Assembly (NCBI RefSeq): GCF_025854275.1
Contig: NZ_CP107567.1
Location: forward strand, 5,022,001-5,086,000
Length of the DNA stretch: 64,000 nucleotides
Direction of reading: 5' to 3'
From: Streptomyces peucetius
GTDB lineage: Bacteria; Actinomycetota; Actinomycetes; Streptomycetales; Streptomycetaceae
The stretch's first letter is position 1. Each line of letters starts with the position of its first letter. Shown one piece after another: positions 52,544-61,029 of the stretch. Made by a program: the position numbers and the translations under genes. The notes under the pieces are model-generated. The model was given only the letters and a program-made list of their open reading frames with translations, searched no databases and was not told the DNA's origin.

Positions 52544-53133
52544 GATCCCGTGTGCGGGCGGACGGACGCGTGTCGCGGACGCGTGCGACGGGCGGCGACG
52601 TGGCCGAGGCAGGCGCCCTGCGGACGGCTCGCGTCTCGCGGACGGCGCGCGCCTCGGGTACGGCGCGCGTGTCGCGGCTGGCACGCGCCTCGGGTACGGC
52701 GCGCGCCCCGCGTGCGGCACGACTCGCGCCTACGGCGTGCACCTCGCGTACGACACGGGTCTCGCGCAGGTGCGCGATACGCGGCGACCGCGGCCAGAGC
52801 GCGATCGAGTACGGCGGCTGGCTGTTCCTGCTCCTCTTCGTCATGACGATCGCGGTCCAGGTCGGTCTCGCCGTCTACGCGGCCCAGCAGGCCGGCACCG
52901 CGGCCCGCGCGGCCGCGCGGGTGGCCTCCCGGGCCGACGCGACCACGAGCGGGGTGAGCGCCGGGCAACAGGCCCTCAGCTCCTGGCTGGAGGCCGACGT
53001 GGTGACCCGCGAGGGCGGTGACGCGGTGACCGCCGACGTCACCGTCGTCATCCCGCAGGTCGTCCCCGGCGTCAGCTTCGGCACCGTCACCAAGAGCGCC
53101 ACGATGCCCCTCGACGAGGAGTCGACACGATGA
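52540..53133 (+). CDS. TadE-like pseudopilin 2 with long basic repeat leader
   Basis: 197 residues from ATG 52540. The C-terminal ~110 residues are a normal TadE-like pseudopilin: processing site Gly85/Gln86 in RGDRGQSAIEYGG, helix (WLFLLLFVMTIAVQVGLAVY), then VRPQ-type extracellular part (VTADVTVVIPQVVPGVSFGT). The first ~80 residues are an unusual repetitive Arg/Ala/Ser/Thr leader (TARVSRTARASGTARVSRLA and on), far longer than normal prepilin leaders. A start further downstream (e.g. GTG inside the repeats) is possible. Confidence 0.8.
   Translation: MRSRVRADGRVSRTRATGGDVAEAGALRTARVSRTARASGTARVSRLARASGTARAPRAARLAPTACTSRTTRVSRRCAIRGDRGQSAIEYGGWLFLLLFVMTIAVQVGLAVYAAQQAGTAARAAARVASRADATTSGVSAGQQALSSWLEADVVTREGGDAVTADVTVVIPQVVPGVSFGTVTKSATMPLDEESTR
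52615..52770 (+). repeat. Imperfect in-frame repeats encoding a basic leader
   Basis: Repeating units of ~18 and ~36 bases built from GCGCGCGTGTCGCGG- and GCGCGCCTCGGGTACG-like segments encode TARVSR/TARASG modules, e.g. RTARASGTARVSR and LARASGTARAPR. Confidence 0.7.
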
Positions 53134-54620
53134 GCCTGCGAGCCCGTATCCAGCGCATCGACGGCCCCGCCCCGGCGAACGGCCAGAGCGAGGAGAGCCG
53201 GCTCGTCGGCGTCTACCGCGCCAAACTTCTCGAAGAGATCGACCTGGCCGAGATGTCGACCCTCGCCGCCGCCGAACGGCGCGAACGGCTGGAGCGCGTA
53301 CTCGGCCACATCATCAGCCGCGAGGGCCCCGTCCTGTCCGGCGGCGAACGCTCGCACCTCATCCGACGCGTCGTCGACGAGGCGCTGGGCCTCGGCATTC
53401 TCGAACCGCTCCTCGAGGACGCGTCCATCAGCGAGATCATGGTGAACGGCCCCGAGCAGGTCTTCGTCGAGCGCGGCGGCCGACTGGAACAGCTGCCGCT
53501 GCGGTTCTCGTCCACCGATCAGCTGATGCAGACCATCGAACGCATCGTCTCCACCGTCAACCGCCGGGTCGACGAGGCGAACCCGATGGTCGACGCCCGG
53601 CTGCCCACCGGCGAGCGCGTCAACGTCATCATCCCGCCGCTCTCCCTGACCGGTCCCGTCCTCACCATCCGCCGCTTCCCCCGCGCCTACACCCTCCAGG
53701 AGATGATCGGCCTCGGCTCGCTCGACGAGCACATCCTGATGCTCCTGGCGGGACTGGTGCGCGCCAAGTTCAACGTGATCGTGTCCGGTGCCACCGGCAC
53801 CGGGAAGACCACCCTCCTCAACGCCCTCTCCGGCCTGATCCCGGACGGCGAACGCATCGTCACCATCGAGGACTCGGCCGAGCTGCGGCTCCAGCAGACC
53901 CATGTGATCACCCTCGAGTCCCGCCCCGCCAACGTCGAGGGCAAGGGACGGATCACCATCCGCGACCTCGTACGCAACTCCCTGCGCATGCGCCCCGACC
54001 GCATCATCGTCGGCGAGGTCCGCGGCGGGGAGACCCTCGACATGCTCCAGGCCATGTCGACCGGCCACGACGGCTCACTCGCCACCGTCCACGCCAACAG
54101 CGCGGAGGACGCGCTCATGCGGCTCCAGACCCTCAGCTCCATGAGCGAGGTCGAGCTGCCGTTCGTGGCCATCCACGACCAGATCAACAGCGCCGTCGAC
54201 ATCATCGTCCAGCTGACCCGGCACGCCGACGGGGCGCGCAAGATCACGGAGATCGCCGTCGTCGACTCGTACGGCCGTGAGGACTACCGCTTCGTGACCG
54301 TCTGCCGCTTCGACGCGGAGCCACCGGCCGGCGACGGACGCGTACACGGCCGTTTCCGGTACTTTCCGCTGCCGCGGCGGGTCGCGGAACGCCTCTACAT
54401 GGCGGGCGAGGGGATCCCGCCGGCCTTCGGAGTCGGCGACACGCCACTGGAGCTCTCGACCCGGGTACCGCCGGGCCTGAGCCCGGTGCCGGAGCCGCGC
54501 ATGGGGCCGGGGCCGCGCGTGGGGCCGGAGTCGCGACCGGGGCCCGCGCCGTCGGGAAGCCACCTGCCGCACGCGGACCCCTGGACGGGCCACGCACCGG
54601 AAGGCCACCAGCCGCGATGA
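53130..54620 (+). CDS. cpaF: Tad secretion ATPase TadA/CpaF
   Basis: 496 residues. N-terminal helical domain (LDLAEMSTLAAAERRERLER-like) and GE-type secretion ATPase core: EDASISEIMVNGPEQVFVER, VDARLPTGERVNVIIPPLSL, IVSGATGTGKTTLLNALSGL (Walker A, ~219-227), RIVTIEDSAELRLQQTHVIT (Asp box), RPDRIIVGEVRGGETLDMLQ (Walker B, near 294) and STGHDGSLATVHANSAEDAL (His box). The last ~60 residues are a Pro-rich extension (PRMGPGPRVGPESRPGPAPS). It is the hexameric motor for Flp pilus assembly, and overlaps tadB by four bases. Confidence 0.95.
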   Translation: MSLRARIQRIDGPAPANGQSEESRLVGVYRAKLLEEIDLAEMSTLAAAERRERLERVLGHIISREGPVLSGGERSHLIRRVVDEALGLGILEPLLEDASISEIMVNGPEQVFVERGGRLEQLPLRFSSTDQLMQTIERIVSTVNRRVDEANPMVDARLPTGERVNVIIPPLSLTGPVLTIRRFPRAYTLQEMIGLGSLDEHILMLLAGLVRAKFNVIVSGATGTGKTTLLNALSGLIPDGERIVTIEDSAELRLQQTHVITLESRPANVEGKGRITIRDLVRNSLRMRPDRIIVGEVRGGETLDMLQAMSTGHDGSLATVHANSAEDALMRLQTLSSMSEVELPFVAIHDQINSAVDIIVQLTRHADGARKITEIAVVDSYGREDYRFVTVCRFDAEPPAGDGRVHGRFRYFPLPRRVAERLYMAGEGIPPAFGVGDTPLELSTRVPPGLSPVPEPRMGPGPRVGPESRPGPAPSGSHLPHADPWTGHAPEGHQPR

Positions 54621-55555
54621 ACCTCCCGCTCCTCACTCTCGGCGTCACGCTCCTCGGCTGCGTACTCGCCGTCCTCGGCGTACGCGCCTGGTCGGCCGGG
54701 CAGGCACAGCACCAGGCACTCGTGGACCGCATGTCACAGACGGGCCCGCTCGCTCTCGAGAGCGGCCGCCGGCGCCGCTTCGCGCGGCTCGACCGCCGGC
54801 TGCGGCGTACCCGCCCCGGCCGGCGCATCGAACGGTCCCTCTCCGCGACCGGGCTCGACCTGACTCCGGGCGAGTACGCCGTCTACGTCACCGCCGCCCT
54901 GCTTGCCCTGTACTTCGTCGTCGGGTCGGTCTTCGCCCCCTTCTTCGGCCTGCTCGCCGTACTGATCGGGCTGTGGGGAGCACAAGGTTTCCTCAACTGG
55001 CAGCGCGCCAAACGCACCGAGGCGTTCATCAGCCAGCTGCCCGAACTCACCCGCGTCCTCGCCAACGCCACCCAGGCCGGACTCGCCCTGCGCACCGCCA
55101 TCGGCATGGCGGTGGAGGAACTCGACGACCCGGCCCGCGAGGAACTGCGCCGCGTCGCCGACCAACTGGCCCTCGGCCGCTCCCTCGACGACGCCCTGGG
55201 GGACCTCGTCGAACGACTCCCCTCACGCGAACTGACCGTGCTCGTCTCCACCCTGATCCTCTCCAACCGGGCGGGCGGCACCATCGTCACCTCACTGCGC
55301 AACCTCACCGAGACCCTGGAGGAACGCAAGGAGACCCGGCGCGAGGTCACCACCCTGCTCTCCCAGGTCAAGGTGACCGCGGTGGCCGTCCCGGTGCTCG
55401 GTCTCGGGTTCCTGCTCGTCATCAACGGCATGCGGGACGGCGCACTCGACGACATGACCAGCGCGCTCGGCGGCCGGATCGCCGTGCTCGCCGCCGCCGG
55501 CCTGTACGCCCTCGGCTTCATCCTCATCAACCGACTCACCCGCGTCCGCATCTGA
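54617..55555 (+). CDS. tadB: Tad inner-membrane platform protein TadB
   Basis: 312 residues. N-terminal helix, an Arg-rich cytoplasmic stretch, two helices (YVTAALLALYFVVGSVFAPF, FGLLAVLIGLWGAQGFLNW), then the T2SSF domain (FISQLPELTRVLANATQAGL, RTAIGMAVEELDDPAREELR, LTVLVSTLILSNRAGGTIVT, ERKETRREVTTLLSQVKVTA) and two C-terminal helices. With TadC it forms the platform on which CpaF acts. Confidence 0.92.
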   Translation: MNLPLLTLGVTLLGCVLAVLGVRAWSAGQAQHQALVDRMSQTGPLALESGRRRRFARLDRRLRRTRPGRRIERSLSATGLDLTPGEYAVYVTAALLALYFVVGSVFAPFFGLLAVLIGLWGAQGFLNWQRAKRTEAFISQLPELTRVLANATQAGLALRTAIGMAVEELDDPAREELRRVADQLALGRSLDDALGDLVERLPSRELTVLVSTLILSNRAGGTIVTSLRNLTETLEERKETRREVTTLLSQVKVTAVAVPVLGLGFLLVINGMRDGALDDMTSALGGRIAVLAAAGLYALGFILINRLTRVRI

Positions 55556-55589
55556 CGCCCGACCCGGAACCCGGAAGGAGGAGGCACAC

Positions 55590-56480
55590 ATGCTCGGACT
55601 CGCCCTGGCCGCCGTGCTCGGCCTGGCCGTCTGCGGCGTCTTCCACGGCATCCGCATGTACCGGGCGGAGGCCAAGCTCCCCGGTGACCTCGCCGTGGCC
55701 CTCGAAATCGGCGCCACCCGCACCAGCTACCCCGGCATGGCCATCGACCGCCTCGGCATGCGCTGGGCGCCCTCGGTACTGAGACTCATGGGCCCGCGCC
55801 AGGTCGACCGCGTCCGCCGCCGGCTCGACATGGCCGGCAACCCCGGCGGCCTGACGGTCGACCGCTACGCGGCCCGCCGCGCCGTGTACGGGTTCCTCGG
55901 CACGCTCGTCGCCTTCGGCATGCTGATGAACGGGCACGTCGTCTTCGCGGTCCTCTTCCTTCTCTACGGCCTGTTCTGGACGGACGTCCTGCTGCGCGCC
56001 GCCATCGCCCGCCGCCGAGACGACATCGAACGCACGCTGCCGGACTTCCTCGACGTCCTCGCGGTCGTCGTCTCCGCCGGCCTCGGCTTCCGCCAGGCCC
56101 TGGAACGCGTCGCGGAGAAGTACGACGGCCCCTGGTCCGACGAACTGCGCATCACCCTGCGCCAGATGGACATGGGCATGGGCCGCCGCGAAGCCTTCGA
56201 ACAACTGCGGCGCCGCAACGAGTCGGACCAGGTGTCGATGTTCGTCTCCGCGCTGCAACAGGGTGAGGAACTGGGCGCCCCCATCGTCGACACCCTCATC
56301 CAGATCGCCAACGACATGCGCCGCACCGACGCCCAGAACGCCCGGCGGAAGGCGGCGAAGGCGGTCCCGAAGGCGACGCTGATCGTCACGAGCTTCATGC
56401 TGCCCGGGACGATGATCCTGATTGTGGCGGGCTTCTACTACGCGGCCGACGTCGACTTCGGCGCGATCTTCGGGGGATGA
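55590..56480 (+). CDS. tadC: Tad inner-membrane platform protein TadC
   Basis: 296 residues, ATG 55590 after GGAAGGAGGAGG. Membrane helices at the N-terminus and around 95-125, T2SSF domain with RTLPDFLDVLAVVVSAGLGF-type block (ERTLPDFLDVLAVVVSAGLG), FRQALERVAEKYDGPWSDEL, RREAFEQLRRRNESDQVSMF, SALQQGEELGAPIVDTLIQI, and a final helix (LPGTMILIVAGFYYAADV). Paralogous partner of TadB. Confidence 0.93.
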   Translation: MLGLALAAVLGLAVCGVFHGIRMYRAEAKLPGDLAVALEIGATRTSYPGMAIDRLGMRWAPSVLRLMGPRQVDRVRRRLDMAGNPGGLTVDRYAARRAVYGFLGTLVAFGMLMNGHVVFAVLFLLYGLFWTDVLLRAAIARRRDDIERTLPDFLDVLAVVVSAGLGFRQALERVAEKYDGPWSDELRITLRQMDMGMGRREAFEQLRRRNESDQVSMFVSALQQGEELGAPIVDTLIQIANDMRRTDAQNARRKAAKAVPKATLIVTSFMLPGTMILIVAGFYYAADVDFGAIFGG

Positions 56481-56673
56481 CGAGTGATGAGGAGGCATGA
56501 CGGGGTGTCGACTTGACGATGATTGGCCCAAGTCTCTTCGCTCACGCAAGCGAATGTGGGAGATTTCCTCCGGGGCCCCGGTGTAGCCGGGGGACTCCGT
56601 GGAGTGATCAGCGGCGGAGGAGGCCGGACCGACATGAACGAGCGGTCCGTCAAAGGGGAACGAGGGGTACGCC

Positions 56674-56907
56674 ATGAAGAACTTCGGCCTGCTCGGGGTC
56701 ACGGCTGCTGCGACGAGGCTCCGCAGACACCTGCGCGGGGATCGGGGGCAGGGGTCGATCGAGTACGTGGGGATCACGATCCTGGTGGTGGCGATCGTGG
56801 TGCTGCTGCTTCAGACGAACGTCGGCAACGACATCGCCAACACCTTCCGGGAAAAAATCAATTCGGTGCTCGGCGGGGGTGGCGGGGGCGCAGGAGGCGG
56901 AGGCTGA
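56674..56907 (+). CDS. flp: Flp-type major pilin
   Basis: 77 residues, ATG 56674. Basic leader, class III processing site Gly25/Gln26 in GDRGQGSIEYVGITILVVAI, followed by the single hydrophobic helix and a tail ending in a glycine run (VLGGGGGGAGGGG). The Glu at +5 of the mature protein (SIEY) is the conserved pilin Glu. The mature ~52-residue pilin should polymerise into the Flp fibre. A 193-base gap upstream gives room for its own promoter. Confidence 0.9.
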   Translation: MKNFGLLGVTAAATRLRRHLRGDRGQGSIEYVGITILVVAIVVLLLQTNVGNDIANTFREKINSVLGGGGGGAGGGG

Positions 56908-57545
56908 CGGTCTCGATCGCCGGTGATCGCGGCCAGGCAACACCGATCTACATGGCGGCGGTTGTCGGGCTGCTCTTCCTTGTCCTCGTCTACCTCGCCT
57001 TCGGGCAGGCCGATGTGACCCGCAACGGCGCGCAGACAGCGGCTGACGCGGCCGCCCTGGCCGCGGCCAAGCAGTCGAGGGACGACCTGGAGCTGGTGGA
57101 CGTCATCGACGACCTGGAGGCGGTCTTCGGCGGTCAGGTGCCCGCCGACACTCCGGACGGATGCATGCGGGCCGTGGATTTCGCGGCCAGGAACGACGCG
57201 GTGGCCGGGTACCAGGACTGCGTGCCGCTGAACGACGGCCGCTGGGGCTTCACCGTCGACGTCAAGTCCCGCGAGTCGATGGGCAACAGCGTCATCGACG
57301 GCACCGGCAGCAAGCACGCCATGGCGACGGCCACGGCCGTGATCGAACCACGCTGCACCTTCATGCCCGAGGAGAGCGAAGCACCGGAACCCGATGAGGA
57401 GAACGAGGAAGCCGAGGACGACAAGGAGAAGCCCTCCCCCGGCAAGCTTCGTTGTGACGCCCAGGACTGGGACATCGACCCCGAGAACCTGGATCTGCTG
57501 CCGGACATGGCAGACCTTTTCACCGTCCGACTGGCCGAGGACTGA
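56904..57545 (+). CDS. TadG-related pilus assembly protein, probable CTG start
   Basis: 213 residues if started at CTG 56904, which overlaps the flp TGA (CTGA) and has AGGAGG six bases upstream; no in-frame ATG/GTG/TTG gives a sensible N-terminus nearby, and the long upstream extension is the shadow of flp. A processing-like GDRGQATPIYMA leads to the membrane helix (AVVGLLFLVLVYLAFGQADV), then NGAQTAADAAALAAAKQSRD as in TadG/TadE_dom proteins. The C-terminal part has a long acidic run (EESEAPEPDEENEEAEDDKE) and Cys residues. Start codon uncertain. Confidence 0.75.
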   Translation: MTVSIAGDRGQATPIYMAAVVGLLFLVLVYLAFGQADVTRNGAQTAADAAALAAAKQSRDDLELVDVIDDLEAVFGGQVPADTPDGCMRAVDFAARNDAVAGYQDCVPLNDGRWGFTVDVKSRESMGNSVIDGTGSKHAMATATAVIEPRCTFMPEESEAPEPDEENEEAEDDKEKPSPGKLRCDAQDWDIDPENLDLLPDMADLFTVRLAED

Positions 57546-57573
57546 GCCCGATGAGCGCAAAGGAACAGGATTG

Positions 57574-58176
57574 ATGAGCATGCGGCACATGAGCACCATG
57601 CGCCGGGCCGCGGCAGCCGGCTTGCTGTCCTCCGTCTTGATCTTCACTCTCGCAGCGTGCGGCGGTGATGGCGACGAGGCGGAGTCGAGAGGAGCTTCGT
57701 CATCAGCACCTGCCGGCTCGAACGAGCACGACAAGAGCGCCGCTGCGTCCGACACCGCCCCCAGCGCCGCGCCGAGTGAACCCGTCGCGACGGTCAAGGG
57801 AGACAAGGGGCTGGAGATGTCGGTCTTCTCGGCCAGACGCGATGACGGTGGCTTTCTCACAGTGGATGGGCAGTTCAAGAACACCAGCTCCGTGGGCTTC
57901 ACGGTCCCCGTCAACTGGAACGGTCTGGAGCAGGCCGTGGCATCCACGGGCAATTCACTCGCTGCCATGACACTGGTCGACTCGAAGGGCAAGAAGCGCT
58001 ACTACGTACTTCGGGACACCGACAATCGGCCGCTCACGACCTACGCGTACGGGAATCTCATCAAGGCGGGGGACACCCTTTCCTTCTTCGCCCAGTTCCC
58101 CGCGCCGCCCGCCGACACCACACAGGTCGCCCTCCAGTTCCCCGGTTTCCCCAGCACCACGATCGAGCTGTCATGA
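57574..58176 (+). CDS. Secreted lipoprotein of the tad locus
   Basis: 200 residues, ATG 57574 after AAAGGAACAGG. Lipobox LIFTLAACGG with lipidated Cys29. A Ser/Ala/Glu-rich linker (~32-75) leads to a ~115-residue beta domain (MSVFSARRDDGGFLTVDGQF, AMTLVDSKGKKRYYVLRDTD, FAQFPAPPADTTQVALQFPG). Followed with a four-base overlap by the OmpA-like gene, so the two are a coupled pair. Presumably helps hold the pilus machine in the wall; inference. Confidence 0.82.
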   Translation: MSMRHMSTMRRAAAAGLLSSVLIFTLAACGGDGDEAESRGASSSAPAGSNEHDKSAAASDTAPSAAPSEPVATVKGDKGLEMSVFSARRDDGGFLTVDGQFKNTSSVGFTVPVNWNGLEQAVASTGNSLAAMTLVDSKGKKRYYVLRDTDNRPLTTYAYGNLIKAGDTLSFFAQFPAPPADTTQVALQFPGFPSTTIELS

Positions 58177-58799
58177 AGCCCACCACGACCAGGAACGCGA
58201 CCCGGTCCGGGACCACCGCCGCCGTTCTCGCAGGCGTGCTCTCCCTCACCCTTCTCGCCCCGGGCGACGCCTTCGCCGACGACGGCCCGTACGCGGCGCC
58301 GCCCGCCGAGGCGCCGGTCAAGATCGACGCCAGGGACTCGGACCTCAAGCTCCCGGAGGGCGCGACGCTCGCCGAGCCGAAGGTCATCGACATCAAGTCC
58401 GTCGTCGAGGACATCAGCGGCGAGGAGCGCCGCGAGGAGACGAACTCGGACGTCAAGTTCGCGCTTCAGGCGGAGGTGCTGTTCGGCAAGGACAGTGCGA
58501 AGCTCTCGGGCGAGGCGGCGTCCCGTATCGCCGCCATCGCCGCCGAGATCAAGAACCAGAGCGCCAAGAAGATCCGCGTCTTCGGTTTCACCGACGACCT
58601 CGGTTCCGAGGAGCACGGCGACAAGCTCTCCAAGGAGCGCGCGGACGCGGTGCACAGCGTGCTCTCGCAGCAACTGAGCGGCGAGGGCATCACCTACGAG
58701 ATCCGGGGTTACGGCGAGGACTACCCGATCGCGAGCAACACCTCGGAGGAGGGCCGCCGCAAGAACCGCCGAGTGGAGGTGTCGTTCCCCCGGGAGTGA
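58173..58799 (+). CDS. Secreted OmpA-family peptidoglycan-binding protein
   Basis: 208 residues. Signal peptide (cleavage near FADDG), a ~60-residue variable part, then the OmpA C-terminal domain (~95-208): LQAEVLFGKDSAKLSGEAAS, IRVFGFTDDLGSEEHGDKLS, KERADAVHSVLSQQLSGEGI, RGYGEDYPIASNTSEEGRRK NRRVEV. The Asp and Arg that bind diaminopimelate are present (TDDLGS and GRRKNRRVE). In this monoderm it likely anchors the pilus system to peptidoglycan. Confidence 0.9.
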   Translation: MKPTTTRNATRSGTTAAVLAGVLSLTLLAPGDAFADDGPYAAPPAEAPVKIDARDSDLKLPEGATLAEPKVIDIKSVVEDISGEERREETNSDVKFALQAEVLFGKDSAKLSGEAASRIAAIAAEIKNQSAKKIRVFGFTDDLGSEEHGDKLSKERADAVHSVLSQQLSGEGITYEIRGYGEDYPIASNTSEEGRRKNRRVEVSFPRE

Positions 58800-58954
58800 C
58801 CGCCCCGTACGACTGCTGCAGCAGGTGGTCCGCTGCCGGCCTTGATCTCCAGATCTCTGTCATGTTGTCCCCGCCGGGCGCGGCCGGCAGCTAGCCCTCG
58901 GGCCGGCGGCGAACCGCCGGACGCCCACCGCGGCAAGGGGCACATGACAAAGCC

Positions 58955-59794
58955 CTACGCGGTGGGGGCCAGGTCGGCGTGCAGCAGGTGGTGGTCCGAG
59001 TACGGGCTGGGATGCACACCGTGCGCGAGCGGGACGATGCCTCGCAGGAAGACGTAGTCGAACCTGCTCTGCCAGTCGGTGGTCGGCTCGCAGGTGCCGG
59101 CGGGCGAGGGACGGCACCGGGGGTCCGCATTCACGGTCAGTGCCTGGATCCCGGTGAGTTCGGGAGCGTCCGGCACGGCGTTGAAGTCGCCGAGAACGAT
59201 CGCGCGGTCGTACCGGGCGACTTCTTCGGCGAGTACGTCGACCTGGTGTGCTCGGACTGCTTCTTGACGTCGCTCGGCGAGGTGTGTGTTGAAGACCCGG
59301 ACGGCCCGGCCGCCCACCATGGTGGTGACTGCCACGTACCCCCGGTCTTCGGATCCTCCGTCGGGGTATTCCACCTTGACGCGGTCCGTCATCGGTGCCG
59401 CCGCGAGAATCGCCTGGCCGTAGGCTCCCGGACTCCACGGTACTCCGCCGCAGCGGTTCCAGTTCCGGAGAACCGTCCCGTACTCGACGTGGTACACGAG
59501 TCCGTAACGGCTCTCCAGATGGTCCCGGATCCTCTCGACGTCACGCACGCACGCTTCTTGCAGGCCGATGACCTGGGGCGCATACGTGGCGATCTCGGCT
59601 GCCCGGTCGGCGTCGCTCTCGTCGCAGGGGTTGCAGATGTTCCACGTCATGACCCGGTTCCAGACGATGTCCCTGACGGCTTCGACGGGCAGTGACCTGG
59701 CGAAGAGGGCACCCTTCGGTGCGCTGGGGCCGACGAGCGCCAGGCAGGCCACGATCAGGGCGCCCGCGAGCAACCGCGTGCCCCTTCCGATCAT
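58955..59794 (-). CDS. Secreted endonuclease/exonuclease/phosphatase-family protein
   Basis: 279 residues, ATG 59794. Signal peptide or anchor (LLAGALIVACLALVGPSA), then the EEP fold: RVMTWNICNPCDESDADRAA, QVIGLQEACVRDVERIRDHL (metal Glu), VFNTHLAERRQEAVRAHQVD, RAIVLGDFNAVPDAPELTGI (GDFN), and YSDHHLLHADL (catalytic SDHH). It is in the antisense direction between the tad lipoprotein/OmpA genes and the DUF192 gene. Probably an extracellular nuclease or phosphodiesterase. Confidence 0.9.
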   Translation of the reverse strand: MIGRGTRLLAGALIVACLALVGPSAPKGALFARSLPVEAVRDIVWNRVMTWNICNPCDESDADRAAEIATYAPQVIGLQEACVRDVERIRDHLESRYGLVYHVEYGTVLRNWNRCGGVPWSPGAYGQAILAAAPMTDRVKVEYPDGGSEDRGYVAVTTMVGGRAVRVFNTHLAERRQEAVRAHQVDVLAEEVARYDRAIVLGDFNAVPDAPELTGIQALTVNADPRCRPSPAGTCEPTTDWQSRFDYVFLRGIVPLAHGVHPSPYSDHHLLHADLAPTA

Positions 59795-59863
59795 GATCGC
59801 CTCCTTGGCGTGGATTCAGGTGGCATCCGTCGTCACCAGGCACGAGGTTATGGGACGAAGATG

Positions 59864-60268
59864 TCAGCAACACCTGCGGTGCCCCTGCGAGCCTGCATCC
59901 GAGGGCGCGACGGTCAGGGCGGTACCGGCTCGCACCCCCCACCCCGCCAGCGCACCCGCTTCCGCCTCCAGGACGTGACGGGCCCGGAGCCGGGGCAGGC
60001 CCACGCGGCCCGGGGGCATGGTCCTGATGGTGAGGACGCGCAACGTCCCGTCCAGGTAGGCGACGTCGATCGGGAAGCGCATGCCGATCGTGTGGACGCT
60101 GTTGCACGGGGTGAGGAGCATTGCGCCGTCGATGCCGTCCCGGCCGAGGAGGCCCCGGCGGCGGGTCCGGTACGTGGCGGCGATCTCGACGCGGGCGACG
60201 TCCAGGCCGTCGGCCGTCAACGTGCCTGTGCCGTTACGCCAACGCCGCGTCCGCCTCATGGCGTTCAC
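59864..60268 (-). CDS. DUF192 family protein
   Basis: 134 residues from GTG 60268 (ATG 60259 is an alternative). DUF192 signatures: RTRRRGLLGRDGIDGAMLLT, SVHTIGMRFPIDVAYLDGTL, and VLEAEAGALAGWGVRAGT. No obvious signal peptide. DUF192 genes often lie beside Tad genes in actinobacteria, as here; the two genes around it face away. Function unknown. Confidence 0.85.
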   Translation of the reverse strand: MNAMRRTRRWRNGTGTLTADGLDVARVEIAATYRTRRRGLLGRDGIDGAMLLTPCNSVHTIGMRFPIDVAYLDGTLRVLTIRTMPPGRVGLPRLRARHVLEAEAGALAGWGVRAGTALTVAPSDAGSQGHRRCC

Positions 60269-60299
60269 GGTATCGCCCGGTCGGCCTAGGGTCAGGGGC

Positions 60300-61013
60300 G
60301 TGGAAGCAGCGTTGGTGGTCGTCGCCGCCCTTTGGGGGGCCGGGGCCGGGTGGTTGTGTCCGCGGGCGGTGTACCGGCTGTCCGTCGAGCCGGGGGAGGC
60401 GTGGCGCGGGGAGTGCCCGGCAGGGCACCCCTACGGCGGGTGGGTCGGCGGGGCGTGCTGCCCGGCGCCGCTGCCGGCCAGGTTCGCGGCGCCCCTGGTC
60501 ACCGCGGCCGTGTGCGCCGCCCTCGCCGTGGCGGCCGGTGCGCGGCCCGAGCTGGCGGTCTGGCTGGTGCTGGCGCCCTTCGCCGTACTGCTCGCGCTCG
60601 TTGACGTGAAGGTGCGCAGGCTGCCGGACCACGTGACGCTGCCGCTGGCAGCGGGGGCGGTGATGCTGCTCGGTGCCGCCGCACTCGTGCCGGGCGCGGG
60701 GGGTTCGTGGACGACCGCGCTGCTCGGCGGGCCGGTGCTCGGGGCGGCGTACTTCGTACTGTTCCTGATCCACCCCGACGGCATGGGCTTCGGGGATGTG
60801 AAGCTCGCCCTCTCGCTGGGCGTCGTTCTCGGCTGGTACGGCTGGGCGGTGCTGTTCGCCGGTGCGTTCGCCGGGTTCCTGCTCGGCTCGCTGTACGGGC
60901 TGGGGCTGATCGCCCTGCGCCGGGCCGGGCGCAGGAGCGCGATTCCGTTCGGGCCGTTCATGATGTCCGGGGCCTGGCTGGGTCTGCTGCTCGGGGCCCT
61001 CGCCGTGCGGTGA
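60300..61013 (+). CDS. Prepilin peptidase, A24 family (TadV/CpaA-like)
   Basis: 237 residues from GTG 60300. TAGGGT at 60287-60292 lies seven bases upstream, so the mRNA is probably leaderless. Polytopic; the two catalytic Asp are in FAVLLALVDVKVRRLPDHVT and in MGFGDVKLALSLG (GxGD). The enzyme should cleave the Flp pilin and the TadE/TadG-type proteins after Gly. The N-terminal part holds a Cys-rich loop (GECPAGHPYGGWVGGACCPA), recalling the zinc-type loop of larger prepilin peptidases. Confidence 0.88.
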   Translation: MEAALVVVAALWGAGAGWLCPRAVYRLSVEPGEAWRGECPAGHPYGGWVGGACCPAPLPARFAAPLVTAAVCAALAVAAGARPELAVWLVLAPFAVLLALVDVKVRRLPDHVTLPLAAGAVMLLGAAALVPGAGGSWTTALLGGPVLGAAYFVLFLIHPDGMGFGDVKLALSLGVVLGWYGWAVLFAGAFAGFLLGSLYGLGLIALRRAGRRSAIPFGPFMMSGAWLGLLLGALAVR

Positions 61014-61029
61014 CGCCCGGCCGGCCCGG

